This document shows positions 28,781 to 39,461 of a stretch of DNA of 64,000 nt, piece by piece (the stretch's first letter is position 1; each line of letters opens with the position of its first letter). The stretch comes from Aplectana chamaeleonis. Its lineage: Eukaryota > Nematoda > Chromadorea > Rhabditida > Cosmocercidae. The stretch spans positions 376,001 to 440,000 of the forward strand of contig JAPDOI010000215.1 in assembly GCA_029168955.1 (NCBI GenBank), written 5' to 3'. Made by a program: the position numbers and the translations under genes. A model generated the notes under the pieces. It saw only the letters and a program-made list of their open reading frames with translations. It did no database searches and was not told where the DNA came from.

Positions 28781-28960
28781 GATTTGCGCGTAAAATTCGG
28801 TGTGTCGTGTCCGTGGTTGCACACCAGGTCATATATTCGACGCCATGTCCCATGTGTGCTGTGTCTGCGAGGCTTAAACCCTTTTACCGGCGCTCTGCGC
28901 CCTCCCATTTGAGTCCCGGCCACTTTTGCGGCGCTCTGCGCACTCCCATTCAGGGTCAGG
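28781..28960 (-). repeat. Inverted partner segment plus minisatellite units
   Basis: 28781-28874 is the reverse complement of 26811-26910. It is followed on the plus strand by GTCCCGGCCACTTTTGC and GGCGCTCTGCGC units in the same orientation as at 26499-26815. The minisatellite is therefore direct while the adjacent unit is inverted. Confidence 0.7.
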
Positions 28961-30107
28961 CGGGCTTTGTCCAGCTTTATAACAGGGTGACGTAAAAAAT
29001 TTTGAAATCTAGATTTTCTAGGGGGGGGGACCTAGAAACTGGGCCAAAACTTTAAAAGTCGTGGGTGTTTTCAGTTGCGTTTCTCTTTCTGTGAAGAAAA
29101 CGTCGTGGAACGAGGGGTTCGGACGTGGTTGTCTCACATATTCTCAGACATTCTGGCGTTTCTAACGCGCACTGAACCGTCCCATTTCGACATGTGTGGG
29201 GCAAACGGCAGAGTTCCTGCATGGCCATTCCGGTCTGCGTTCAGCGCCTGCCAAACCTCGGATTCCGCCGTTTGGCTGGCGATGACGTCACTGCTGCAGA
29301 GAGGCTCGGTGTTGCGTTCGTGCACGATTTGACGGGGCATGAACTCGTTTGATCTGCCAAATCACGTTAACGACGGCTCCACAATTGACCAAGCCCATAT
29401 CAGCAGCAGAGCACGTACATAAGGGGCCTCATCCCAGAGAGAGCGCAGTCGGCCTTTCGGGACGCTCCTTGAAAGTGGCTACGAGTCACTCTCTGAACGA
29501 TTTTTGACCGCTGAGGGGTCTCCCCCACGGTTCTCAGCGAGGGAAGCTCTCTCGCGGTCGACCGTGGCGTGGATGATGTCTCTGTCGCGGACCGCGGGGG
29601 GGGGGGGCGACTCCCTCACGCGGGCCGCTACATGGACCGTGTCCTTGTTGGGGGAGACCCGCTCCAATTGAAATGATGGGACGCCGCCCGCAGCGCCACG
29701 TGCTTCGCCACGGACGATGACCTCCTTTGCCGTTGTAAATCTAATCTAGCATGGTCGAAACCTGCAAACGGCAGTGAATCGCCGGATATCGCGGGCGAAA
29801 CCGAACATGATTGAAACCTGCAAACGGCAGTGAATTGCTGGATATAGCGGGGCAAACGGCGGATATCGAACACCCGCTTTGCCCATTTTTTCCGTTTCTA
29901 ACGGGAGCGGTTCAGATTATGACCCGCGTTTGCTGCGCGTTACAAACCCCACAATGCCTGAGTTGTGATAGCAACAGAAAGATCAAAGAGAACATTAGTG
30001 CAGCTCTACAACAGTAGATGTTAGGAAAGTAGTAGACATATTTGAGGCAGTATTCAAATTTTCAGCACATAAAACAAATTTTTAGACGAGTTACATTCAT
30101 TAATCGG
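28961..30107. other. No supported gene; GC-rich stretch
   Basis: Open frames at 29075-29332 (plus) and 29479-29873 (minus) have no family features I recognise. A G run lies at 29600-29609. A direct repeat of GAAACCTGCAAACGGCAGTG occurs twice near 29757 and 29813, followed each time by a GAT(A/T)TCGC-like block, 56 bp apart. Confidence 0.5.
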
Positions 30108-30367
30108 CAACGATAAAGCATGTTCTGGGCGATTTTCTTCGTGATTGCAAGGTGGTGGGAGGGGTGTTAGGTGTCAGTTTGTGGAAAATTACCGTCTAAT
30201 TCCTTCACTGTAAAAATTGGACTACTACGTCCCCTCATAAAATTTCAGATTATCAAAATTCTGAAAAAAGATTTAGATTCTCCATGAAATTTCCCTCAAA
30301 CTGATACCTAACACCCCTCCTACCTTGAAATCACGAAGAAAATCGCCCAAAACTCGTTTCATCGTTG
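30108..30367. mobile_element. MITE with ~70-bp arms
   Basis: The left arm CAACGATAAAGCATGTTCTG then GGCGATTTTCTTCGTGAT and GGGGTGTTAGGTGTCAGTTT is inverted at about 30298-30367. Matching is high (roughly nine in ten bases by eye). The interior of ~120 bp is AT-rich and non-coding. Confidence 0.7.
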
Positions 30368-30596
30368 TCCAAAACCCTTGTCCAAAACCGCGCCCTAGGC
30401 CGAAATTGGACAGCGCTAATTTTTCTTACAAAAAAGCAATCCCAAGATCCTGAAGGCAAAATGTTCACCCCTGGCTCATCGTCTTCTAACTACCACGATG
30501 TCACTCGTAACCTCCTCAAATTAGATCATTCCGGAGCACGGGGTTCCATTTACCACTGTGGCGAGCCGTCAAGAATTATCGCGCTCCAATGCCAAA

Positions 30597-30674
30597 CCGC
30601 GTCGGCCACCGGCGGTGATTTCGCGGGCACTTTACGCAGTACAGTGCCCGCAAAACCACCGCCGGTGATATCCC
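30597..30674. repeat. GC-rich hairpin (CCACCGGCGGTG)
   Basis: CCGGCGGTGATTTCGCGGGCACT is mirrored by AGTGCCCGCAAAACCACCGC then CGG, with a short loop GTAC-like centre near 30638. It is a small palindromic element and accounts for open frames on both strands here. I see no gene in 30700-31840. Confidence 0.6.
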
Positions 30675-31840
30675 TTCTCCCACCCGCGCTCGCACCCCTT
30701 CTGTTTGAGCAATACTAGTTGGGAATCGAACTTTTCTGAACCTTTGAAGGCTTACGCACCAACAAAAGGGTTCCATCCGCCCGAGGGTCTCGATGGAAAC
30801 CTAGTTGGAGGTTTCTTATCCGTCAAAATGTAGACTTCTGCTGGTATCTGCTATTTGAGAGTGCTATCAGTCATTGTTCTTACAGAAACTCCATCAAAAT
30901 GCTTAGAGTTTTTGAGTGTATGATTCATTCTTCTATCGTATCCTGAGTGACCCCATCCAACTAGGTTTGCACCGAGGTGTCGTGAAGCCTTATGCTTACT
31001 GAGCTGTTTTAGAGAGTCCTAAACGTCTCTGAATAATGATCGGCGTATGCCAGAGTTTTGCCCATTCCGAGGTTGGAATCCATTAAAAGTCAGGAAACGT
31101 TCTACATCCTCACCGTAATTTCCTCCACTACAAAAATATGCTATCAGCTCAGGCTCGCTTAATGCCACATTTTTAATTCATTCCTGACTTTTTGTTAGCT
31201 TACTGCAGGTTCACGATTAGGACAAACTTAATGCAAGCAAGGAACAAGCATCCAGCGTTTTTTTTGATTTCTGCTTTGAATTGTCCACACTTCTTTTCTC
31301 CATCGTTATGCCATCATGAGATTGTGAGGCGATCTGTGTCACAATTTTAATTACTTCTTTCTCAATTCAGATGTGCTCAAGGGCTAGTCAAAACTACACT
31401 CACCGAATCTAATCAGTCGGATAAGAAGTGCAGGATTTTTTTTTAAATTCAGGTTGAAATATACTTTTTTAACTGTTTGACCCCAAAAATTGTTTAAAAA
31501 ATTTTCAGAACCTGAGGGGGGACGTGAAAGTTTTGAACGTTTTTCAAAAGTTTTGATCTCGAAAGAGGAGACGTAGCTTCGTCGAGGTGCTGGACAACGG
31601 TCTGCCTGACCCTGTTTAGCTTGTCGTACCACCCAAGTATGGCCTGACGCATAAGACTTTCTCCAATGTTCTTATTTAAAAAAGTGCGGGGTTTTGCGTA
31701 GGTCGTCAACAATACTTTTTTCGTTCGAGGATCAGTTTATTCTGAACGAGCCTGATGAGTTTAGTGAGCATTGGAATGATCTATGTAAGGATCCACATTT
31801 ATGCTCGAATAGAAACTTCGGAGGAGAAGGCCTTCTGTGT

Positions 31841-33565
31841 CAGGGGTGTGCGTAAATTAAATTTCAAATTTCGTAAATCGTAAAACGTAATTACGACAGA
31901 ACCACCGTTAATCGTAAACCGTAAATCGTAAACCGTAAACAGCAAATAATAACAATAACCACCAAAAATATTATTACTATGGTGGAACAAGAGAAACTAC
32001 CTACCGTCCTACTGTCCACCGTTTGACGTATTAGCACATACATATTAGGTTGCGTTCAGTATTTGACAGCGAACCACGTTTGAAGAGTATGGTATACTTT
32101 GTCGCTGTCATGAGCGACAGGCATGAAATATAGCACAAATTCGCGGCGGGACCGTGTCTCGTGAAAGTATACCATACGTTTAATGGGGCCGTCTTATCCG
32201 CATTTTTCTGCTTTCCCTTATCACTCATTCACACCTTCTTCCCCTGCCTTGAGAAATCCGCCTGTCCGATTCAGGTATCCAAGAATCTGCTGGGTAACAG
32301 GGTCACAATTGAACTCTTAGTTCCCCTCTCGAAACGCTAACGCCGTTGTAAGCTTAAAACAAGCCAAAGTGACCGTAACTGTGCGATTCTCTACGACCGA
32401 ATTTAAGAACTCCAATTTGCTAGCGGAACGGCAACACCGATTATACATTCGGTAAGGCTTGCACTGGTATGTACTTCGAGTTTCCTACTGAAGGTTGGCT
32501 CAAACTCGGTGCACGTACGTCGAAAAATATGGCATCGAGCTTGCGCCAATCTTTGATAGAGATAGCAAAGTATCAGTCCGATCAGTGGCAACTCTGTATT
32601 ATCTAGAGCTCAGTATCGGTCGCCCAGCGCAAGTTATTTTTTCCTATATCTTCTAAATCACTTGCAGATTCATAGCTTTATGGTGACGCCACTGTAGATA
32701 ATTAAAGGCAACGTAAGCACAAAAAACGCTGTCTAATTTTTGTCGCTTTGTGTAGTTTAGTTCCCATAGTTCAGGAATGTAGCCAAGGCGCCCCACCACA
32801 CGTTCGCATTTGTGATAGATAACGGTTTCAGAAAAAGGGCGAAGATGAGCGTTTAAACTAGCGCTCACGCATTTTCCGAGTGTCCGCTTGCTGCGGACGA
32901 AGAGAGGTTAACTGGAGGAAACGATTTTCAGCGTCAAACTTTTTAGGTAAAAAAAACGGACGCTCCTCTTGTTGATTTTTGTAGACTCTGAGTAAACATA
33001 ATCTACTCAAAAGGCGGGCCAGGAGTAGTACTTGAAGCAATTTTTGGATAGCTCAGACTGCTTCGCTCGATGTTTTGACGCTAATCTAGTTGTAGGAATC
33101 AGGACAGTTGATCATCATGAAAAACTCGAAAACAAAGTTACTCGTGAAGAGCGCTTTCAGACTGCATCGCGTCGTAGGCGGCAGCCAAGGAGACGCGCGC
33201 GGCTTGTAACGAGGGTCTGCTGTCCAGCGCCTCCAACTCCGTACGTGTGTCCCGCGTTGAAATGATAGAATCGCGTCAAAGATTGATAATGGAATCGTGT
33301 TATTGATTTTGATCAACAACAATGACTGGTAGCAGTATCAAGCATCTCTTATCAGGTGTGATTCATTCCATTTCTAAATTTACTTGAATGCCCCCCCCCT
33401 TAAGATAGAGCCGAGATATCTTGTGATTTACTTCCATTGCATGTATTTTTATTTACGAAAAATTACGATTTACGGTCCAAAATGTCGTAAATCGTAAACC
33501 GTAATTACGAGTTTAAAAAACACCGTAAATCGTAAAATCGTAAACCGTAATTACGCACAGCCCTG
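31841..33565. mobile_element. Non-autonomous hAT element with perfect 8-bp TSD
   Basis: The termini CAGGGGTGTGCGTAA (31841) and TTACGCACAGCCCTG (33551-33565) are inverted with one mismatch. TTCTGTGT immediately flanks both sides (31833-31840 and 33566-33573). A CAGGG terminus plus an exact 8-bp duplication is the hAT hallmark. Both subterminal regions carry clustered GTAAATCGTAAACC motifs, as expected for transposase binding sites. The 1725 bp contain no transposase-like frame. Minor inverted blocks occur inside, for example near 32080-32180. Confidence 0.88.
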
Positions 33566-34196
33566 TTCTGTGTACATTCGTATTAGAGTGGTATGGCAGA
33601 GTGGACCATATGTGAATTTTCCCAAACCTTGTTAGACTTCTTTTTTTGTCTATAGGACAATTAAGACTGGGTTTCAGGACTATCATGTCACATTGTTGAA
33701 TGGCCTGCCTGCTTGCCGGCAGATTGATTGAAATGTTGTGAGTATTTTCCAGACATCGAGCCTATGTTCAAGGCAAAGAATTCAAGAACGTGGCTCAATC
33801 AAACCATCCGTTCTGAGCAGATGGGGTCAGACGGAGGGCGTCGTTATCAGAAAGTTGGTTCGCAACATGCTAAATGGAGCTTCTGATGTGAACCGACGCC
33901 TACACAATTTTGAAGGGTCTGGGTTGAAGGTTCTGGCGGTTTCTTCTATGAAAGAGCTAAAGCAGTGGCTATAGAACTATGGATCTGGCAAAGGTTAGCT
34001 GTAGCACATGAATTTGCAATGATCCTTTTCCGAGATTTTCAATGTTAGCTTCCTGGAACTTGATCCAATCACCGCTTCTCGGCTAAATCTGGATGCAGCT
34101 CAGAACCAGGGATATGGAGGTATGCATTAATTATCTCGCAAAGCACTGTACTCAACGTTGAGATTTGGCACTACAAAGTGAGAAATTCCCTTTTAG

Positions 34197-34529
34197 GATC
34201 GACAAGCACCTCAGCGACACCGTCGAGTGGGACCAAATCAAGAGCGAACTAAATGAACAGCTGAATGCGAACAAAGCTGACATCTCAGCCTCAGGACGAG
34301 AAGTGCTCCGTTTTAAATATGATCTCGCTAGTGCATTGCAGGTGAGTTTCGTCTTCTTCTAGCACTTCATCCACTAGAGCTGTTATTGTCAATTCAGGAA
34401 AACCAGAGGCTCGAGGATGAATGCTCCAGTTTGAAGCAACTAGTAGATGAAATGAAACAGGATCTGAAAACGCACAGCGATCATTATCACGCATCTGTCC
34501 ATGGTATTAAAAGACGGTACGAAGAAGAG
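34197..34529 (+). CDS. Two exon-like segments encoding a coiled coil (gene incomplete)
   Basis: Segment 34197-34341 (acceptor CCCTTTTAG, donor GTGAGT) and segment 34398-34529 (acceptor CAATTCAG, donor GTCGGT) join at phase 0 across a 56-bp intron. Together they encode about 92 residues: IDKHLSDTVEWDQIKSELNE ... FKYDLASALQ, then ENQRLEDECSSLKQLVDEMK ... GIKRRYEEE. Heptad-like spacing of Leu/Val/Ile among charged residues predicts a coiled coil, reminiscent of intermediate-filament or other rod proteins, but I cannot name the family. The first segment needs an upstream exon ending with two bases of a codon. The nearest open candidate (34036-34119, LELDPITASRLNLDAAQNQG) ends in the wrong phase, and no clear downstream exon is seen. 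It may be a real partial gene or a decayed one. Confidence 0.5.
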
Positions 34530-34676
34530 GTCGGTGGTTCTATACATTAGGCTGTACGATGTCCTGGGGATTATCCACGAAGAACGAGTCGAAGTTTTGG
34601 AAGGGTCAAAGAAGTTTCTCTGACGTGAACGAGTGCGACGCCGCGAACGGCGACGGAGAAACAAGGTTCGGCGTGA

Positions 34677-35297
34677 GGGGTCGTTTATACTTCCGCCGCG
34701 GAGCGGCGCGGCAATAAGTAGAGCGGTTCGGCGCGCCGCGCCGCTCGAAAAATCGCGCCACCAGGATATATAATCGGGCTGCGTCGAATTTACGCGGCGA
34801 AGTCGCAGAATGACGTTAAACACAGCCTGAACTAGCTCTGACATAACACAAGGCCAATTGTATTGAGTGATTTCTTGTGCAAAAAGAACATCTATATTTT
34901 TCTGTACCATAACACAGCACCCGAAGGCGGATAGAGTCTTCGAAAACGATTTCTCTTTAGAAAAACGATTTCAAAAGCTAAAAAAATGAACTTTTCACAA
35001 CCCAGCCTACTCTAAACAACGCCCAGGACCTTGGAAGGAATTTTAGAGATGAGTCAGAAGAACAAGATTGAGAATGTGTATGGAATAACAGCAAAAGAAG
35101 CATACTATGTCATTGCGGATCGCACGCGGCCGCCGCGCCGCCTGCTTTCCTCGGGAGGCGCGGCAGCACCTAGGCGGCGGCCGCGTGCGGCACCGTTGGA
35201 AGATTTCGAGCAGAAAAACTCTAAACGCTTCGCGGCCGCTTGATCGATATGGCTGTATTGCATCTCGCCGCGCCGCGGCGGAAGTATAAACGACCCC
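34677..35297. mobile_element. GC-rich TIR element with 3-bp TGA duplication
   Basis: GGGGTCGTTTATACTTCC continuing to GCCGCGG at 34677-34701 is perfectly inverted at 35273-35297. TGA flanks both ends (34674-34676 and 35298-35300). A 3-bp duplication with a GGG start resembles PIF/Harbinger-type MITEs (inferred). The interior contains a second, nested perfect inverted repeat (CGCACGCGGCCGCCGC near 35119-35134 and its complement near 35175-35190). It sits 150 bp after the coiled-coil exon. Confidence 0.75.
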
Positions 35298-35300
35298 TGA

Positions 35301-36718
35301 GGTGTAATGTATCTAACAATAAGAGGAGGGGAGGTCATACCCGTTGACGTCCGGCTGTGGGGGGGGGGGTTCGGACCTTCGACCAACCAAGAACAAAGAT
35401 GAGCTTCTATCAGGGGTGGGGGAGAGATTGAGAGATACACCATTAGTATAAAAATGACTGCAAGCTGAGACAAAATGAGATCCCAATAAAAAGTCAAAAT
35501 ATAACTAGAGATCAAACGGAGAGGGCGAATTCAGACACGAGATCAAAAAAGTAACTGAATAGTGAACGCTCGCCCTCTCACTTCAGCGCTGCTCAGTGCT
35601 CCTCAATGCTGATAGGTGCCCGTACAGGCAGAAAGACACTGGCAAATACATCCTGCCTCGTGTTGATTCGATTGAAAACGCTTGACCTGGTGATCACTCA
35701 CACGAATCGACTCGCTTGCTGCTTATTCATCACGGTTTGGGATGGTCTTGGTAGGCTTATTAGGCACGAGGACATTGGTTTTGAGGTAGGTTTGGCTTTA
35801 ATCGCTTGCGGGATAAAACATATGGCTTGAAAGTGGCTGCATCTCTCCCGAATCGAGCGTGAGCGGGCGAGGGGGGGGGTAAGCGGTGGATGCTGCCGAA
35901 CATTATCGTCGCCGCGTCGGTTGCTGCTCGCTGACAGTGACGAAGGGTCTTCGCAGCGTCAAAACACTCTGCAGTGCCCCTCGTCGCCCTTCACGCCGCG
36001 TCGGTCGCCCTCGCAGCCGAATGTAATCGATATTGCATCATCCACCGCTGTTCGTAGCTGCGAGCAACGCCGCGACTTCAACTCTGCAGACCTCTTTAGC
36101 GCGCACGAGCGGCTAGCAAATCATGTGCCCTCGATGAACATCAATTTTGCGCGCGCCCTCGCAGCTTATGGACGCTGCCTGACATGCAGGCGGAGTCGTG
36201 GCTAGGTAAAGTGTGTCGCCAAAGCTGTCCTGGATATGACAGCAGCAGTGTTGTTAAGTATTCACTGTCGTCGAAGTCATCACAAGCTGAATATCATGTC
36301 AACAAAATGAAAGAGATGTTCTAGAAATTAGTAATGTAAAACCTATTTCGAAGCCGATTTTTCACAGCCGCGACGCGGCTGGAGAGGTTTGGTTTTGCCT
36401 AGGCCTTGTGATCACTTACAATTTTATAAAGTAGTTTATAAAACCATTAAAACAAATTGTCTGCAGATTTCCTTCTGGACATAAGTTAAGGGGTCCAAAA
36501 GACATCAGCTATCAAAATTTGAGCCAAATCGGTTCACAAATCACAAAGTTGTGAGCCCGAAAGCTTAGGAAAAATTCATGGTGTGCGCCGAGGCCGTGAG
36601 CCGTGGGACGTAGGCCGTAGGCCGTCACGCTTTTCATTCCTCACTGCTAGTATCCACTGCCAATGGTCACAGGCGGTCAATTTCAGGCAGGTAAGTTGGT
36701 AGGGGGGACGCAGGCTGG
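35301..36718. other. No supported gene; left approach to the satellite
   Basis: There are runs of G at 35359-35368 and 35869-35877, and GC-rich sequence at 35870-36190 with partial inverted motifs (AGCGGTGGATG / CATCCACCGCT, about 160 bp apart). AGGCCGTGAGCCGTGG and AGGCCGTAGGCCGT form a small repeat at 36588-36624. No recognisable exon is present. Confidence 0.5.
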
Positions 36719-37626
36719 TGAAAGGTGCATCTGGCTTCTGATGACGTCACGGGGACGTCGTGAAAGGTGCATCTGGCTTCTGATGACGTCACGGGGACGT
36801 CGTGAAAGGTGCATCTGGCTTCTGATGACGTCACGGGGACGTCGTGAAAGATGCATCTGGCTTCTGATGACGTCACGGCGACGTCGTGAAAGGTGCATCT
36901 GGCTTCTGATGACGTCATGGGGACGTCGTTTAAAGTGCATCTGGCTTCTGATGACGTCATCGGGACGTCGTGAAAAGTGCATCTGGCTTCTGATGACGTC
37001 ATGGGGACGTCGTGAAAGGTGCATCTGGCTTCTGATGACGTCATCGGACGTCGTGAAAAGTGCATCTGGCTTCTGATGACGTCATGGGGACGTCGTGAAA
37101 AGTGCATCTGGCTTCTGATGACGTCACGGGACGTCGTGAAAGGTGCATCTGGCTTCTAATGACGTCATGGGGACGTCGTTAAAAGTGCATCTGGCTTCTG
37201 ATGACGTCATGGGGACGTCGTGAAAGGTGCATCTCGTTTCTGATGACGTCATCGGGACGTCGTTAAAAGTGCATCTGGCTTCTGATGACGTCACGGGGAC
37301 GTCGTGAAAGGTGCATCTGGCTTCTGATGACGTCATGGGGACGTCGTTAAAAGTGCATCTGGCTTCTGATGACGTCATCGGGACGTCGTGAAAAGTGCAT
37401 CTGGCTTCTGATGACGTCATCGGGACGTCGTGAAAAGTGCATCTGGCTTCTGATGACGTCATGGGGACGTCGTGAAAGGTGCATCTGGCTTCTGATGACG
37501 TCATGGGGACGTCGGTAAAAGTGCATCTGGCTTCTGATGACGTCATCGGGACGTCGTGAAAAGTGCATCTGGCTTCTGATGACGTCATGGGGACGTCGCG
37601 AAAGGTGCATCTGGTTTCTGATGACG

Positions 37627-39351
37627 TCATCGGGACGTCGCTAAAAGTGCATCTGGCTTCTGATCACGCATGGGGACGTCGTGAAAAGTGCATCTGGCTT
37701 CTGATGACGTCATGGGGACGTCGTGAAAGGTGCATCTGGCTTCTGATGACGTCATCGGGACGTCGTTAAAAGTGCATCTGGCTTTTGATGACGTCATCGG
37801 GACGTCGTGAAAAGTGCATCTGGCTTCTGATGACGTCATGGGGACGTCGTGAAAGGTGCATCTGGCTTCTGATGACGTCATCGGGACGTCGTTAAAAGTG
37901 CATCTGGCTTCTGATGACGTCATCGGGACGTCGTGAAAAGTGCATCTGGTTTCTGATGACGTCATGGGGACGTCGCACAGGGTGCATCTGGCTTCTGATG
38001 ACGTCATCGGGACCTCGTTAAAAGTGCATCTGGCTTCTGATGACATCATCGGGACGTCGTGAAAAGTCCATCTGGTTTCTGATGAAGTCATGGAGACGTC
38101 GTGAAAGGTGCATCTGGCTTCTGATGACGTCACCTGGACGTCGTTAAAAGTGCATCTGGCTTCTGATGACGTCATGGGGACGTCGTGAAAGATGCATCTG
38201 GCTCCTGATGACGTCATGGGGACGTCCTGAAAAGTGCGCCTGGCTTCTGATGACGTCATGGGGACGTCGTGAAAAGTGCATCTGGCTTCTGATGACGTCA
38301 TCGGGACGTCGTGAAAAGTGCACCTGGCTTCTGATTACGTCATCGGGACGTCGTGAAAAGTGCATCTGGCTTCTGATGACGTCATCGGGACGTCGTGAAA
38401 AGTGCATCTGGCTTCTGATGACGTCATGGGGACGTCGTGAAAGGTGCATCTGGCTTCTGATGACGTCATGGGGACGTTGGTAAAAGTGCATCTGGCTTCT
38501 GATGACGTCATCGGGACGTCGTGAAAAGTGCATCTGGCTTCTGATGACGTCATGGGGACGTCGCGAAAGGTGCATCTGGTTTCTGATGACGTCATCGGGA
38601 CGTCGCTAAAAGTGCATCTGGCTTCTGATCACGCCATCGGGACGTCGTGAAAAGTGCATCTGGCTTCTGATGACGTCATGGGGACGTCGTGAAAAGTGCA
38701 TCTGGCTTCTGATGACGTCATGGGGACGTCGTGAAAGGTGCATCTGGCTTCTGATGACGTCATCGGGACGTCGTTAAAAGTGCATCTGGCTTTTGATGAC
38801 GTCATCGGGACGTCGTGAAAAGTGCATCTGGCTTCTGATGACGTCATGGGGACGTCGTGAAAGGTGCATCTGGCTTCTGATGACGTCATCGGGACGTCGT
38901 TAAAAGTGCATCTGGCTTCTGATGACGTCATCGGGACGTCGTGAAAAGTGCATCTGGTTTCTGATGACGTCATGGGGACGTCGTACAAGGTGCATCTGGC
39001 TTCTGATGACGTCATCGGGACCTCGTTAAAAGTGCATCTGGCTTCTGATGACATCATCGGGACGTCGTGAAAAGTCCATCTGGTTTCTGATGAAGTCATG
39101 AAGACGTCGTGAAAGGTGCATCTGGCTTCTGATGACGTCACCTGGACGTCGTTAAAAGTGCACCCGGCTTCTGATGACGTCATCGGGACGTCGTGAAAAG
39201 TGCATCTGGCTTCTGATGACGTCATCGCGACGTCGTGAAAAGTGCACCTGGCTTCTGATGACGTCATCGGGACGTCGTGAAAAGTGCACCTGGCTTCTGA
39301 TGACGTCATCGGGACGTCGTGAAAAGTGCATCTGGCTTCTGATGACGTCAT
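37627..39351 (+). repeat. Higher-order duplication of 1008 bp (24 units)
   Basis: The rare variant block GTCCATCTGGTTTCTGATGA followed by AGTCATG occurs at 38066, 39074 and 39608. The first two are exactly 1008 bp apart (24 x 42), with matching rare neighbours on the left (an ACCTCGTTAAAA unit, a TGACATCA unit and a TACAAGG/CACAGGG unit). The third is 534 bp further on (12 units plus two 15-bp partials). Confidence 0.85.
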
Positions 39352-39461
39352 CGGGACGTCGTGAAAAGTGCACCTGGCTTCTGATTACGTCATCGGGACG
39401 TCGTGAAAAGTGCATCTGGCTTCTGATGACGTCATGGGGACGTCGTTAAAAGTGCATCTGG

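Noticed and set aside
29479..29873. Minus-strand frames in GC-rich DNA near 29600
   Set aside because: They contain G-run-derived low complexity and no recognisable motif.
35027..35117. Continuation exon of the coiled-coil gene (TLEGILEMSQKNKIENVYGI)
   Set aside because: The phase does not match the preceding donor and the segment lies inside a TIR element. It is mentioned as a question but not annotated.
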